NCBI GenBank assembly: GCA_963664675.2
Contig: CAXXLB010000009.1
Coordinates: 930,001 to 994,000 of the forward strand
DNA: 64,000 nucleotides
DNA from: JASGMR01 sp963664675
GTDB taxonomy: Bacteria; Thermotogota; Thermotogae; Petrotogales; Kosmotogaceae
Reading direction: 5' to 3'
The notes beneath the pieces are model-generated. The model was not told the origin of the DNA and searched no databases. It was given only the letters and a program-made list of their open reading frames with translations. Shown piece after piece: positions 35,688 through 45,511 of this stretch. The translations under genes and the position numbers were made by a program. Each line of letters opens with the position of its first letter. Position 1 is the stretch's first letter.

Positions 35688-36406
35688 TAATCTTCCTTTC
35701 CCGGATCTCTAAATTTATATCCCTTTCCCCTTACAGTTACAATATATTTGGGATTCGAAGCATCTTCTTCTATCTTCGTTCTAAGTCTTCTAATATGAAC
35801 ATCGACTGTTCTGGTATCACCATAATAGTCATATCCCCATAACTTATCCAGTAATACATCCCTACTGAAAACTTTTCCTTCATTTTCGGCTAAAAATCTT
35901 AAAAGCTCAAATTCCAGAGGTGTTAAGCTCACCATTTTATTTCTTACTTTAACTTCATATTTTTCTGTATCAATTTCCAAATCTCTAGCAGATATTTTCT
36001 TCGGTCTTTCTTCTTTTGTCTGAACACTTTGCTGTATTCTTCTAAAAACAGCTCTTATTCTGGCCAAAACTTCTCTTACACTAAAAGGTTTTGTTATATA
36101 GTCATCTGCTCCTAATTCAAGACCTAAAACCTTGTCAAACTCTTCACTTTTCGCACTCAAGAAAATGACAGGAGTCTGTCTGAATTTTTCCGATGCTCTT
36201 AGATTTCTTACCAACTCAAATCCATCCATACCTGGAAGCATAATGTCAACTATAAACATATTTACATCATTATCTTCGATTATTTTTAGGGTTTCTTCCG
36301 AGTCGTACGCTTTTAAAACTTCGTAACCTTCTTTTTTTAGATTAAAGGTAAGTAGTTCAACTATGGATGGTTCATCATCTACAACTAATATTGTTTTTTT
36401 TGCCAT
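35687..36406 (-). CDS. PhoB-like response regulator
   Basis: 239 residues. Receiver domain with Asp10-Asp11, phospho-acceptor Asp54 (FIVDIMLPGMDG), Ser in FLSAKSE and Lys in TKPFSVRE; C-terminal winged helix with TVDVHIRRLRTKIE and TVRGKGYKFR. It is joined by a one-base overlap to its kinase. The pair sits within a housekeeping block between a radical SAM gene and a nucleoside phosphorylase, with no obvious target nearby. It could be the phosphate or envelope regulator typical of low-complexity genomes (PhoPR/WalRK-like); that is inference. Confidence 0.93.
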   Translation of the reverse strand: MAKKTILVVDDEPSIVELLTFNLKKEGYEVLKAYDSEETLKIIEDNDVNMFIVDIMLPGMDGFELVRNLRASEKFRQTPVIFLSAKSEEFDKVLGLELGADDYITKPFSVREVLARIRAVFRRIQQSVQTKEERPKKISARDLEIDTEKYEVKVRNKMVSLTPLEFELLRFLAENEGKVFSRDVLLDKLWGYDYYGDTRTVDVHIRRLRTKIEEDASNPKYIVTVRGKGYKFRDPGKED

Positions 36407-36407
36407 T

Positions 36408-37853
36408 TTAACCCGCTCCTTTCTCAGAATTATTTTTAAATATTTCTAATAAATTACCTGATATATTCTCAACATTTTCAACCGTTTCTAAAAACTTTTC
36501 TGCTTGTTTATCTTCCATAGAGGTCAATTTATATTGTATTATTGAACTTTTTATACTTTCAAAACTTGCCTTAACACCTATTCTTTTTAATTCATTTTTC
36601 AAATATCTCTCTTTATTCCTTAAAACTTTTATATCTTCCATCCCATAATTTTCAAAGGGAGTATCCGGTTTCGGAATCAATGGATTTATACTGAGTATAA
36701 CTTTTTTGTAACCTAAATTCAAACAAATATTACCTATATTTACTATTCCATCAAGATCCGTTTTTTCTTCTTCCGGACTTCCATAAATAAAATATAATTT
36801 TATTGAGTCGAAATTTAACTCCCTGCCCATATTAAGGGCTCTCAATATCTGCTCATGGGAAATACCCTTACTATAAATATTCCTGATCTTCTGTGATCCT
36901 CCCTCTGGAGCAATTGTAAATTGATTTTGATTACTTTTCTTCAAAATTTTAAGAATATTTTTCGTTAACGAATCCAGTCTCAAAGATGAAAATGAAAGAT
37001 TAAAGTTATTATCAAGCGCATAATCAATTATTTCATCTAAATAAGGATAATCTGTCACCGTAGCCGAGATCAGTCCAACTTTTCTGGTGTACTCCTTCAC
37101 GGAATTCATCTTATCAATTATTAATTCAGGTCGTATAAATCGAAATTTTCCAAAGTTGAATCCTACGGTGCAAAACTTACATTTTCTGATACATCCTCTA
37201 CTTATCTCAATTAAAAATCTATTATCAAATATAGTTTTATCAGTTAAATAAACTGAGCTGGACAATGAACAGCTATAATTAGTTTCCTTTGATCTGAAAA
37301 AATCTTTTAAATCGAAAATTAATTCATCTTTTGTACTTCTTTTATAAAAATTTTCCATTATTTTTACAAATTCATCACTCAAATCACCATGATAAACAAA
37401 ATCTGCTATTTGATCTGTAATTGAATTACTGAAATAAGTTAAAGCACCACCAAACAAAATCAACGGATGATAACTCTTTCTATTTCTTTTTCTCAACGGT
37501 ATCTTATACGTTTTTAAAAGAGAAATTACATTGAGTAAATCCAGTTCGAAATTCACACTGAATGACCAAATATTGAATTGATCCAAAGGTGTAAGTGAAT
37601 CGATAGAATAGTTTTTTTTAAATTTTCTATCAAAAAAAAATCTTTCACACGATATTCTTTTTGATTCATTCAATTTTTCAAAGACCTTATGAAAAGATAA
37701 ACTTGAACTGGCAACTTTATAATCATTCGGATATATTAATGCTACTTTAACCTGACCCGATGTATCTATATTCTTCAAAAAAACCTCAGAATCACTGAAA
37801 CTCTTTACCTTTTCATATTCATACCAAGAATCTACATTTCTTGGCCTTCTCAA
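36408..37853 (-). CDS. B12-binding-like radical SAM protein
   Basis: 481 residues. A TTG start overlaps the ftsH stop (GCTTGAG) with GGAGA upstream. The N-terminal part (about 30-190) has the B12-binding-like fold of this group; the cluster-binding motif is CIRKCKFC (near residue 214), after FLIEISRG. It continues with TVGFNFGKFRFIRPE and TIAPEGGSQKIRNIYSKG. This matches the YgiQ/TIGR-type 'radical SAM protein' family that often precedes or follows a TIGR03936-like partner, but no such partner is here. Reaction and substrate are unknown. Confidence 0.85.
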   Translation of the reverse strand: MRRPRNVDSWYEYEKVKSFSDSEVFLKNIDTSGQVKVALIYPNDYKVASSSLSFHKVFEKLNESKRISCERFFFDRKFKKNYSIDSLTPLDQFNIWSFSVNFELDLLNVISLLKTYKIPLRKRNRKSYHPLILFGGALTYFSNSITDQIADFVYHGDLSDEFVKIMENFYKRSTKDELIFDLKDFFRSKETNYSCSLSSSVYLTDKTIFDNRFLIEISRGCIRKCKFCTVGFNFGKFRFIRPELIIDKMNSVKEYTRKVGLISATVTDYPYLDEIIDYALDNNFNLSFSSLRLDSLTKNILKILKKSNQNQFTIAPEGGSQKIRNIYSKGISHEQILRALNMGRELNFDSIKLYFIYGSPEEEKTDLDGIVNIGNICLNLGYKKVILSINPLIPKPDTPFENYGMEDIKVLRNKERYLKNELKRIGVKASFESIKSSIIQYKLTSMEDKQAEKFLETVENVENISGNLLEIFKNNSEKGAG

Positions 37854-39802
37854 GCAATGTCTCCTTCATTTTCATCATTTTTTTCGGACATTTCTTCCTG
37901 CTTTTTCACATTTTCTTTATCTCTTTCCTTAACTTCTTTATCAACTTCTCTTTCATATTCAGTTTCTCTGTAATAATTTCCTTTTTCCTTCATATCTACT
38001 ATTTCAGCTAATTCTTCACCACTTAAAACCTCTTTTTCAAGCAGTACTTTTGCTGCCTCGTGCATTTTATCTTTGAATTTAATGATTATGTTTTTACATT
38101 TTTCATAAGTTTCAAAAATGATCTTTTTTATTTCGGCATCTATTTGGCTTGCTATTTCTTCGCTGAAATGGCTCATTTTTGTCAATTCTTTTCCCAGGAA
38201 AACATCTCCTTCTTCTTTTCCCCAGAAAATCGGCCCCAGTTTATCGCTCATGCCAAATTCAGTAACCATTTTCTTCGCTAAACCACTGGCCTTTTGTAAA
38301 TCGTTGGCTGCACCTGTTGTAATTTCATTAAAAATTATTTCTTCGGCCGCTCTACCAGCAAGAATAGCAGTTATATTTTCATATAATTCATCTTTGGACA
38401 TAAGAAATCTGTCTTCAAGGGGAAGACTTTCGGTATATCCTAATGCAGCAGTACCATGAGGAATTATGGTCACTTTATGAACAGTATTCGCACGAGGTAA
38501 AGCTATACCCACAATCGCATGACCCAGTTCATGATAAGCAATTATCTCTCTCTCCTTAGGATTTACTACCCTTGACTTTCTAGCTGGTCCCGCAATAACT
38601 CTATCAATGGCTTCCTGTAAGTCCACCATTCCTATGAGTTTTTTCTTTTTTCTTGCAGCTAAAAGCGCAGCTTCGTTTATCAAATTTTCAAGGTCGGCGC
38701 CAACGAACCCAGGAGTTCTTCTCGCTAAAAGATTCACATCTACATCCGGATCAATAGGTTTCTTTCTCATATGAATTTTTAATATTGCCGATCTTCCTCT
38801 TACATCAGGACCATCAACCATTATTTTTTTATCAAATCTTCCGGGTCTGAGCAAAGCCATATCAAGAATATCCGGTCTGTTCGTAGCAGCCATGACTATA
38901 ACATTCGCTTTTTCTCCAAAACCGTCCATTTCGACCAGGATCTGGTTAAGTGTTTGTTCCCTTTCATCGTGTCCTCCACCCAATCCTGCACCTCTGTGTC
39001 TACCTACGGCATCAATTTCATCTATAAAAACAATAGCCGGGGCATTGGTCTTGGCCTGATTGAAAAGATCTCTGACCCTCGCCGCTCCAACTCCAACAAA
39101 CAATTCAACAAAATCGGATCCACTAATATAGAAAAAAGGTACATTCGCTTCACCTGCAGAAGCTTTAGCCAATAAAGTTTTACCCGTTCCTGGAGGGCCA
39201 ACAAGCAAAATACCCTTGGGCATTCTTGCTCCGGTCTGAGAAAAAATTTCAGGATTCTTTAGAAAATTAACCACGTCTTCCAGTTCCTGAACCGCCTCTT
39301 CAACCCCTGCTACATCTTTAAATGTAATCCTTTTTGAAGATTGAACATATTTTTTAGCCGGACTTTTCGAAAAGGTAAATGCCTGATTATTTCTCCCGGA
39401 GAACGAACGCATTACATAAAACCAAATAAAAATTATTATAACTAACGGTATTATTGTTCCTAAAATATTCAACCAAAAAACTGATCCGCTGCCATTCTCA
39501 AATTGAACATCTACACCCTTTGCTACGAGATCATCTATAATTTTCTGAAAATTATCACCGTTCATTACCTGCGTTGTTACAACGGTTTCCTGAACTCTCC
39601 TGATATCTTTTGTCAAAGTGTAAACGATTTTTCCGCTTTCGTTTATAGATATTTGAGCTATATCATTAATCTGATTCATAAAAGTTGTATATGATACGGT
39701 TTCGGACATGTTAGTCGAATACAACCCTCTTAAACCAATTATTAAAAATACTGCCAATATTACATAAAATATTATTACTCCAATTTTATACTTAGAATTC
39801 AA
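37850..39802 (-). CDS. ftsH: ATP-dependent zinc metalloprotease FtsH
   Basis: 650 residues from the TTG at 39802, chosen because GGAGGAG lies at the right distance; a TTG at 39820 would be upstream of that site. Two membrane helices (about 6-24, 108-132) bracket an extracytoplasmic domain. Walker A GPPGTGKT at 202-209, Walker B IVFIDEID, the second region of homology with Arg fingers (RPGRFDKKI), and zinc-binding HELGH at 424-428 with a downstream Asp. It degrades membrane and regulatory proteins. An acidic-basic tail follows (about 610-650). The start overlaps tilS by 11 bases. Confidence 0.97.
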   Translation of the reverse strand: MNSKYKIGVIIFYVILAVFLIIGLRGLYSTNMSETVSYTTFMNQINDIAQISINESGKIVYTLTKDIRRVQETVVTTQVMNGDNFQKIIDDLVAKGVDVQFENGSGSVFWLNILGTIIPLVIIIFIWFYVMRSFSGRNNQAFTFSKSPAKKYVQSSKRITFKDVAGVEEAVQELEDVVNFLKNPEIFSQTGARMPKGILLVGPPGTGKTLLAKASAGEANVPFFYISGSDFVELFVGVGAARVRDLFNQAKTNAPAIVFIDEIDAVGRHRGAGLGGGHDEREQTLNQILVEMDGFGEKANVIVMAATNRPDILDMALLRPGRFDKKIMVDGPDVRGRSAILKIHMRKKPIDPDVDVNLLARRTPGFVGADLENLINEAALLAARKKKKLIGMVDLQEAIDRVIAGPARKSRVVNPKEREIIAYHELGHAIVGIALPRANTVHKVTIIPHGTAALGYTESLPLEDRFLMSKDELYENITAILAGRAAEEIIFNEITTGAANDLQKASGLAKKMVTEFGMSDKLGPIFWGKEEGDVFLGKELTKMSHFSEEIASQIDAEIKKIIFETYEKCKNIIIKFKDKMHEAAKVLLEKEVLSGEELAEIVDMKEKGNYYRETEYEREVDKEVKERDKENVKKQEEMSEKNDENEGDIA

Positions 39803-41183
39803 ATGGACTCCTCCTTTCAAATCTAAAAAAAGCTAAGTTTTTTTCTTCATAATTTTCAACTCTACATAGTTCAGAGGATATAACCCCGGGAACCCATAGA
39901 ATATCTCCATTTCCATTCTCCAAAATCATCAATTCATCGATAAACCCCTGAATTCCTTTTTCCTGTAAAATTTTTTTTATTCTTTTTCTTCCCTTTGTTC
40001 CAAAGGGTATAATGCAATCATTGTTCTCAATATTCCTGAATTTTAAGGGTAAAACCAATTTTTCACTTCTTATTACTGAATTTTTTTTGCCATCAATTTC
40101 TAGTGCATTTTTATAATTTTGTAAATAAATTTTACCAAAAAGATAACTCAGTTCAAAGGGTATTTCATCAATAAGAATCTTTTTTTTAAAATTTTGTTCA
40201 CTATTATTTAAAATAAAAATATAATCACCGGAACCCATTATTGAAATATTTTTGAATATCTCCATCACCCATTTTTTATCAGTAGTTCCTCTTATTTTAT
40301 GAACAGCACCGACAATTCTTTCTCTTGTCGGAGGATAATGGTCTTCAGATAAATCGCTTATTATATTCCTTAAAACTTCTGCTATCAGTTGGTCTTTATA
40401 TGACCTTATTTCACATTTATTTATAAACAATTTACCAGGTAACTTACGAAATTTTCCCTTTAAATTTTCAATTGAGTCCTCTATAATTGCATAACTGTCA
40501 TTTAAATTTTTATAAAGTCTTAAAAAAGCTTCTTTATATTGACCGTTTATCCTTTCAAAATGAGGGACTATTTCGTGACGAATATAATTTCTTTCAAAGA
40601 CCGTATCATGATTAGTTCTATCTTCATTAAACTTAATCATGTTAATTGTAACATAATTTTTTATTTCCTGTACATTAACTAACAAAAACGGCCTTATATA
40701 AAATTCTCTTTGCGGCTTCAGGGCCAGAAGCCCATTTAAACCCGTTCCTTTTATCATTCTAAAAATAATTGTTTCTATAAGATCGTCCAGATGATGCGCA
40801 AGAGCCACTTTATCCGCAGAAAAAAAATCTTTACATTCTTTAAAAAATTTATACCTTTGCTCGCGGGAAATTTCTTCTAAAGATTTCGCATTGGACTCAC
40901 TTTTTATTTCCTTGATATTACAAATTTTATATTTATACCGAATATCATTCAAACTACAGAATTCTTTTATTATTTTATTTTCTTTATCACCTTCCTCACC
41001 TCTCAAAGAATGATTCATATTACATACAAATAATTTTATTTTCAACAAACTTTTGAATTTATTCAAAAAATACAACAAAGCCATTGAATCTTTGCCACCT
41101 GATACAGCGATTAAAATTCTTTCATCTTTTTTTATCAAATTTTCCGAATGAATAAAATCCAACGTTTTTTTTTCTATATCCAT
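39792..41183 (-). CDS. tilS: tRNA(Ile)-lysidine synthase
   Basis: 463 residues. The PP-loop AVSGGKDSMAL (near 28-38) binds ATP; CNMNHSLRGEE and ALAHHLDDLIETIIFRMIKGTGLNGL are the family core; the C-terminal domain has the usual short helical and beta segments. It modifies C34 of tRNA-Ile(CAU) to lysidine and is essential. tilS-ftsH linkage is known in other bacteria. The ATG lies in the T-tract of the tRNA-Thr terminator with no clear Shine-Dalgarno, so translation may be weak or the transcript leaderless. Confidence 0.93.
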   Translation of the reverse strand: MDIEKKTLDFIHSENLIKKDERILIAVSGGKDSMALLYFLNKFKSLLKIKLFVCNMNHSLRGEEGDKENKIIKEFCSLNDIRYKYKICNIKEIKSESNAKSLEEISREQRYKFFKECKDFFSADKVALAHHLDDLIETIIFRMIKGTGLNGLLALKPQREFYIRPFLLVNVQEIKNYVTINMIKFNEDRTNHDTVFERNYIRHEIVPHFERINGQYKEAFLRLYKNLNDSYAIIEDSIENLKGKFRKLPGKLFINKCEIRSYKDQLIAEVLRNIISDLSEDHYPPTRERIVGAVHKIRGTTDKKWVMEIFKNISIMGSGDYIFILNNSEQNFKKKILIDEIPFELSYLFGKIYLQNYKNALEIDGKKNSVIRSEKLVLPLKFRNIENNDCIIPFGTKGRKRIKKILQEKGIQGFIDELMILENGNGDILWVPGVISSELCRVENYEEKNLAFFRFERRSPFEF

Positions 41184-41209
41184 AATTAAAAAGCGCCCTT
41201 AGGGCGCAT
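41184..41209 (-). terminator. Terminator after tRNA-Thr, abutting tilS
   Basis: GCGCCC and GGGCGC arms (41193-41198 with 41202-41207) with a short loop are followed on the minus strand by TTTTTAATT and then the tilS ATG at 41183. It should stop most transcripts from the tRNA, leaving tilS to read-through. Confidence 0.8.
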
Positions 41210-41285
41210 TGGAGCCAACGAAGGGACTTGAACCCCCAACCTGCTCATTACGAATGAGCCGCTCTGCCGATTGAGCTACGTTGGC
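41210..41285 (-). tRNA. tRNA-Thr (anticodon CGT)
   Basis: A 76-base cloverleaf: acceptor GCCAACG/CGTTGGC, anticodon loop TTCGTAA in a GCTCA/TGAGC stem, T loop TTCAAGT, discriminator T and encoded CCA. The anticodon reads ACG. It lies between rny and tilS. Confidence 0.95.
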
Positions 41286-41326
41286 TTAGTATTCTTCACA
41301 TCCTTATCATCATTATATATCACTCA

Positions 41327-42865
41327 TCAACTTGCATATGAAACACTTCTTTTTTCTCTTATAACCGTAACTTTAATCACTCCGGGATACTCCATTTCCT
41401 CTTCAATTTTCTTTGAAATATCCGCCGCAATTTTATCGGATAAAACATCATCAACTTTATCAGGCTCCACAATAACCCTTACTTCTCTACCCGCCTGAAT
41501 AGCGTATGCTTTCTCAATATGAGAAAAACTCTTTGCAATGTTTTCCAGGTCTTCCAATCTTTTTATATACATATCCAATGACTCTCTTCTTGCACCAGGC
41601 CTGGCAGCAGAAACAGCGTCCGACGCAGCAACCAAAACAGCCTCCGGTGTAATCGGTTCTGATTCACCATGATGAAATTTTATCATATTTACAACATCTG
41701 CTTTTTCACCATATCTTTTTGCAATATCCGCTCCAATATCGGCATGTGAACCCTCTATTTCGTGATCTACTGCTTTACCAATATCATGTAATAATGCCCC
41801 TCTTTTTACCTTATTCACGTTCAAATTTAATTCTGCAGCCATTATAGCAGCAATCTGGGCAACTTCAATTGAATGTGCAAGAACATTCTGTCCATAACTC
41901 GTTCTGTATTTTAACCTTCCCAACAATTTTACCAGCTCGGGATGCATAGATGCAATCCCAACTTTTATGAGAGCCTCCTGCCCCGCTTCTTTTATTTCAT
42001 AATATAATTCTTTTTTTGTTTTTTCATACATTTCTTCAATTCTTGCCGGATGTATTCTACCATCTTCAACCAATTTTTCAAGAGATAATTTTGCTATCAT
42101 TCTTCTCAAAGGATTAAAACATGAAATTACAACAACTTCCGGCGTATCGTCTATTATTAAATCTGCTCCTGTCATTTTTTCGAAAGCTCTTATATTTCTC
42201 CCTTCTCTTCCGATTATTCTTCCCTTCATTTCATCTGCAGGAAGGCTGACCGTGCTAACAGTTAATTCGCCCGTATATTCTGCAGAATATCTTTGAATCG
42301 CATTTGCAATAACCCATTTAGCATGTTTATTCGCATCTTCTTCATATTGATCTTTAATAATTCTATATCTTTGCGCAACATCGTATTCGTACGTTTCCTG
42401 CGCTCTTGTCAATACTATTTCTTTAGCCTGATCCTCATTTAAATCGGCCAGTTCATATAATTTTTTCTCCGCGTTTTCTTTCAGTTCCTGAACTTTATTT
42501 ATCTCATCATCCAAATATTTCTTTCTATCTTCTATACTCTGTTCTTTTCTCTCTATCGTTTCTTCCCTTTTTGCCAGTCTATCCTCATATTGCTTCAGTT
42601 CCTCTTTATCTTTTTTCATTTCCTTTTCATAAGCCTCTCTTAGCTTATGAACTTCTTCTTTTCCATCTAAGACCGCTTTTTTCTTTATATGTTCCGCCTC
42701 ATCAAGTGCGCCTTTTTTGATAGACTCGGCATCTTTTTTAGAAATTTTTAGTTTTTCTTCGATAGACTCTTTAGCTTTTTTCTCAATCTTTGGAAGAAAA
42801 TATATATATGTCAAAAAAGCCCCTATTGCTAAACCTACAAATAATAAAATAATCTCCAGTATCAT
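41327..42865 (-). CDS. rny: Ribonuclease Y
   Basis: 512 residues. An N-terminal membrane helix (about 3-24), then a long charged coiled coil (to about 175), a KH domain with GRIIGREGRNIRAFEKMTG, and the metal-dependent HD domain (HSIEVAQIAA, ALLHDIGKAVD, HADIGADIA). It starts mRNA decay from the membrane. It follows recX with a 32-base gap and ends just before tRNA-Thr. Confidence 0.97.
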   Translation of the reverse strand: MILEIILLFVGLAIGAFLTYIYFLPKIEKKAKESIEEKLKISKKDAESIKKGALDEAEHIKKKAVLDGKEEVHKLREAYEKEMKKDKEELKQYEDRLAKREETIERKEQSIEDRKKYLDDEINKVQELKENAEKKLYELADLNEDQAKEIVLTRAQETYEYDVAQRYRIIKDQYEEDANKHAKWVIANAIQRYSAEYTGELTVSTVSLPADEMKGRIIGREGRNIRAFEKMTGADLIIDDTPEVVVISCFNPLRRMIAKLSLEKLVEDGRIHPARIEEMYEKTKKELYYEIKEAGQEALIKVGIASMHPELVKLLGRLKYRTSYGQNVLAHSIEVAQIAAIMAAELNLNVNKVKRGALLHDIGKAVDHEIEGSHADIGADIAKRYGEKADVVNMIKFHHGESEPITPEAVLVAASDAVSAARPGARRESLDMYIKRLEDLENIAKSFSHIEKAYAIQAGREVRVIVEPDKVDDVLSDKIAADISKKIEEEMEYPGVIKVTVIREKRSVSYAS

Positions 42866-42897
42866 ATATTTAATCGGTTTCTATATTTCTTGAAACC

Positions 42898-43386
42898 TCA
42901 ATCCTCCTTTCTATAATTAATATAATCATTCAGAACACTCCCAATATCATAGCTCATAAATCCTCTACGATAAAGATTACCAACAATTTTATGCTTTTCG
43001 ATTCTATTCAAATCAATATTTCTATATTTCTTTTCAAGATACTCTCTAACTACTTCTTTTATATCGATTTCCTTCATCAATTCATCAATAGTATCCTCTA
43101 TTATATACCCTTCAATTCCAAAATTTTCTAATTCATTTTTTATTTTTAAAGGACCTTTGAATTTAATGGTTAAAGAATCATAAGCATAAAATTTTGCAAA
43201 TCTCTTATCGTCCAACAAACCCTCTTTTTTCAATTGTGATATACAATCATCAATATCGTAATCAACATATCCTTTTTTTCTTAAAAGCGCTTTTAGTTCG
43301 TATTCAGATCTGAATCTGAATTTAATATATCTGTACGATACCTCTTTGATTTTATCTATATCAGGATTCAGATTCCTCATTTTCAT
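42898..43386 (-). CDS. recX: RecX regulatory protein
   Basis: 162 residues of three-helix repeats typical of RecX (SYRYIKFRFRSEYELKALLRKKGY, DDCISQLKKEGLLDDKRFAKFYA, EYLEKKYRN). It modulates RecA filaments. Its ATG lies 25 bases inside recA's end, with AGGA upstream, so expression is coupled to recA. Confidence 0.9.
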   Translation of the reverse strand: MKMRNLNPDIDKIKEVSYRYIKFRFRSEYELKALLRKKGYVDYDIDDCISQLKKEGLLDDKRFAKFYAYDSLTIKFKGPLKIKNELENFGIEGYIIEDTIDELMKEIDIKEVVREYLEKKYRNIDLNRIEKHKIVGNLYRRGFMSYDIGSVLNDYINYRKED

Positions 43387-44410
43387 TTGTATCCTGATCT
43401 TTTAATATTTTATACATTATTTTTATCCTTTTTTCAATCTTATTCAACAATTCTTCATTTGAAACCAAATAATCTATAGCATTATTTTTACCCTGGCCCA
43501 AACTTATCTCCTCTCCATTTTCGTCAATATAACTGTACCACGCACCTTTTCTTTCAATCATATCGTTTTCGAGCGCTAAATTGAAAAGTTCATTCTCCCT
43601 CGCAAAACCCTTTCCATAAATCAAATCTACCTGAACTTCCTTAAAAGGCGGTGCCACCTTGTTCTTAACCACTTTTATTTTTGTTTCATTACCGATCAAA
43701 TCATTTCCATCCCTTATTACACCTGATTTCTTTATTTCAAGTCTTATCGAGGAATAAAATTTTAAAGCAATTCCTCCGGTTGTTGTGGTTGGACTCCCGT
43801 AAGCTATCCCTATCTTCATTCTGATCTGATTGATGAAAATTATCGTTGTCCTTGATTTATTAACAGCTCCGGAGATTTTTCTCAAAGCCTGAGACATCAA
43901 TCTCGCCTGAAGACCAATTTGAAGTTCGCCCATCGATCCCTCAATTTCTGTTTTTGGTACCAAAGCGGCAACAGAATCTATAACAATCAAGTCAATGGCA
44001 TTCGATCTCACCAATGTTTCCGCTATATCCAGTGCCTGTTCTCCAAAATCCGGTTGTGAAATTAAAAGACTATCAAGATTAACACCGAGTGCTTCCGCAT
44101 ATGAAATATCCAAAGCATGTTCTGCATCTATAAACGCAACAACTCCACCTCTTTTCTGTGCTGAGGCTATAGCATGCAAAGCCAACGTTGTTTTCCCGCT
44201 TGATTCAGCTCCATATATTTCAACAATCCTTCCTCTTGGATAACCTCCCACAGTTAACGCAACATCCAGGCTTATACTTCCGGTGGGAATTACCTCAACA
44301 TTTGAAGAAGCTTTTTTTTCACCCAAATACATGATAGAACCTTTACCATGTTGCTTTTCAATACTGCTTATGGCTTTATCAAGAACCTTTTTTTTATTCT
44401 CATCAATCAT
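43361..44410 (-). CDS. recA: Recombinase RecA
   Basis: 349 residues. Walker A GAESSGKT (about 65-72), the PEVIPTGSISLD start of the core, VIDSVAALVPKTE with Walker B, FINQIRMKIGIAYGSPTTTTGG in loop L2, and an acidic C-terminal tail. It overlaps thpR by 8 bases and is in the same operon as pgsA and rimO. No LexA box is evident upstream. Confidence 0.98.
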   Translation of the reverse strand: MIDENKKKVLDKAISSIEKQHGKGSIMYLGEKKASSNVEVIPTGSISLDVALTVGGYPRGRIVEIYGAESSGKTTLALHAIASAQKRGGVVAFIDAEHALDISYAEALGVNLDSLLISQPDFGEQALDIAETLVRSNAIDLIVIDSVAALVPKTEIEGSMGELQIGLQARLMSQALRKISGAVNKSRTTIIFINQIRMKIGIAYGSPTTTTGGIALKFYSSIRLEIKKSGVIRDGNDLIGNETKIKVVKNKVAPPFKEVQVDLIYGKGFARENELFNLALENDMIERKGAWYSYIDENGEEISLGQGKNNAIDYLVSNEELLNKIEKRIKIMYKILKDQDTNENEESES

Positions 44411-44966
44411 ATTCCTTTAACCCTCCTTCAAAATCACATATATATCTTTTTTTATAAATCGCCCCTTCTTTTTTCAGAATCGATTCATAAATTGTTAATT
44501 CTTTCACTGGAATAATTATCTTCTCGACATTTATCGTTTGAATCAATTTTTCCCAATATTTCGGACTGAATTTCATTCTTCCTATTGTTATATGAGGATA
44601 AAATTTCCCTTCAATACTTATATTAAATGATTCCAAAACTTTTTTTGTCTCTTCAAATAAATCCTGAAGATGTTTATTTTCCTCAAAACCTATCCAAAAT
44701 GCTTTGGGAAGAGATTTATTTCTGAAATACCCAAATTTTGACACTTTTACCGAAAATGAAGGAAATCCCCGCATTCTATTTAAAATCATTGATCCAAGAA
44801 CTGTTATCTTTTTTTCGTCAACTTCATTCAAAAACGCAAGAGTAAGATGAGCATTTTCTCTTGGAACCCACGAAGCTTTAAATCCCATACGTTTCAACTT
44901 ATCAGATATACTCTCAACCATGTTCGCAACTTCAGGGCCTGTATCTATAGCAATGAATGTTCTCAT
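44403..44966 (-). CDS. thpR: RNA 2',3'-cyclic phosphodiesterase (2'-5' RNA ligase family)
   Basis: 187 residues of the 2H phosphoesterase superfamily, with both catalytic motifs: HLTLAF at about 40 and HITIGR at about 125. The start overlaps the pgsA stop by four bases. It acts on RNA ends; the order pgsA-thpR-recA is common in Thermotogota and Firmicutes. Confidence 0.92.
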   Translation of the reverse strand: MRTFIAIDTGPEVANMVESISDKLKRMGFKASWVPRENAHLTLAFLNEVDEKKITVLGSMILNRMRGFPSFSVKVSKFGYFRNKSLPKAFWIGFEENKHLQDLFEETKKVLESFNISIEGKFYPHITIGRMKFSPKYWEKLIQTINVEKIIIPVKELTIYESILKKEGAIYKKRYICDFEGGLKEYD

Positions 44967-45511
44967 TTTTGCTCATCTCCTTTAAAAAGATTCGAACTAT
45001 CTAAAAGGTATTTTATGCCACTACCGGCAGTGAGTATGCCAACAATAAGCTGCAACAAAATTGATAACAAATCCGCTTTTATACCAAAAACCAAAAGAAA
45101 ATACAGAAAAATTATTAAAACCATTTGCGAAACAGTTTTCAATTTCCCAAAATAATTAGCCGGTATAACCACGTCCTTACTTGCGGCATACATTCTAATA
45201 CCCGAAACCAGTATATCCCTCAAAACAACTATCAACAAAATCCAAATATTCAGCATTCCAAGATAAAAAAACATCAACAAAGTGGCTGTAATAAGAAATT
45301 TATCAGATATTTGGTCGAGAAATTTACCAAAATCACTTATCAAATTATACTTTCTTGCATAATATCCATCTAAATAGTCTGTAAATGAAGCTATGACAAA
45401 AAGAACCAGAGACAAAATTGCAAAAAGAAGATTATTTCCAAACTGAAGAAACAGGATAACAGGAAAAGTTAAAATGATTCTAAGAATAGTCAATTTATTC
45501 GGTAAGTTCAT
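44963..45511 (-). CDS. pgsA: CDP-diacylglycerol-glycerol-3-phosphate phosphatidyltransferase
   Basis: 182 residues, several membrane helices. The CDP-alcohol phosphotransferase signature is complete: DYLDGYYARKYNLISDFGKFLDQISDK fits DGxxARxxxxxxxxGxxxDxxxD. It makes phosphatidylglycerol phosphate for anionic lipids. Four-base overlap with rimO. Confidence 0.95.
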   Translation of the reverse strand: MNLPNKLTILRIILTFPVILFLQFGNNLLFAILSLVLFVIASFTDYLDGYYARKYNLISDFGKFLDQISDKFLITATLLMFFYLGMLNIWILLIVVLRDILVSGIRMYAASKDVVIPANYFGKLKTVSQMVLIIFLYFLLVFGIKADLLSILLQLIVGILTAGSGIKYLLDSSNLFKGDEQK

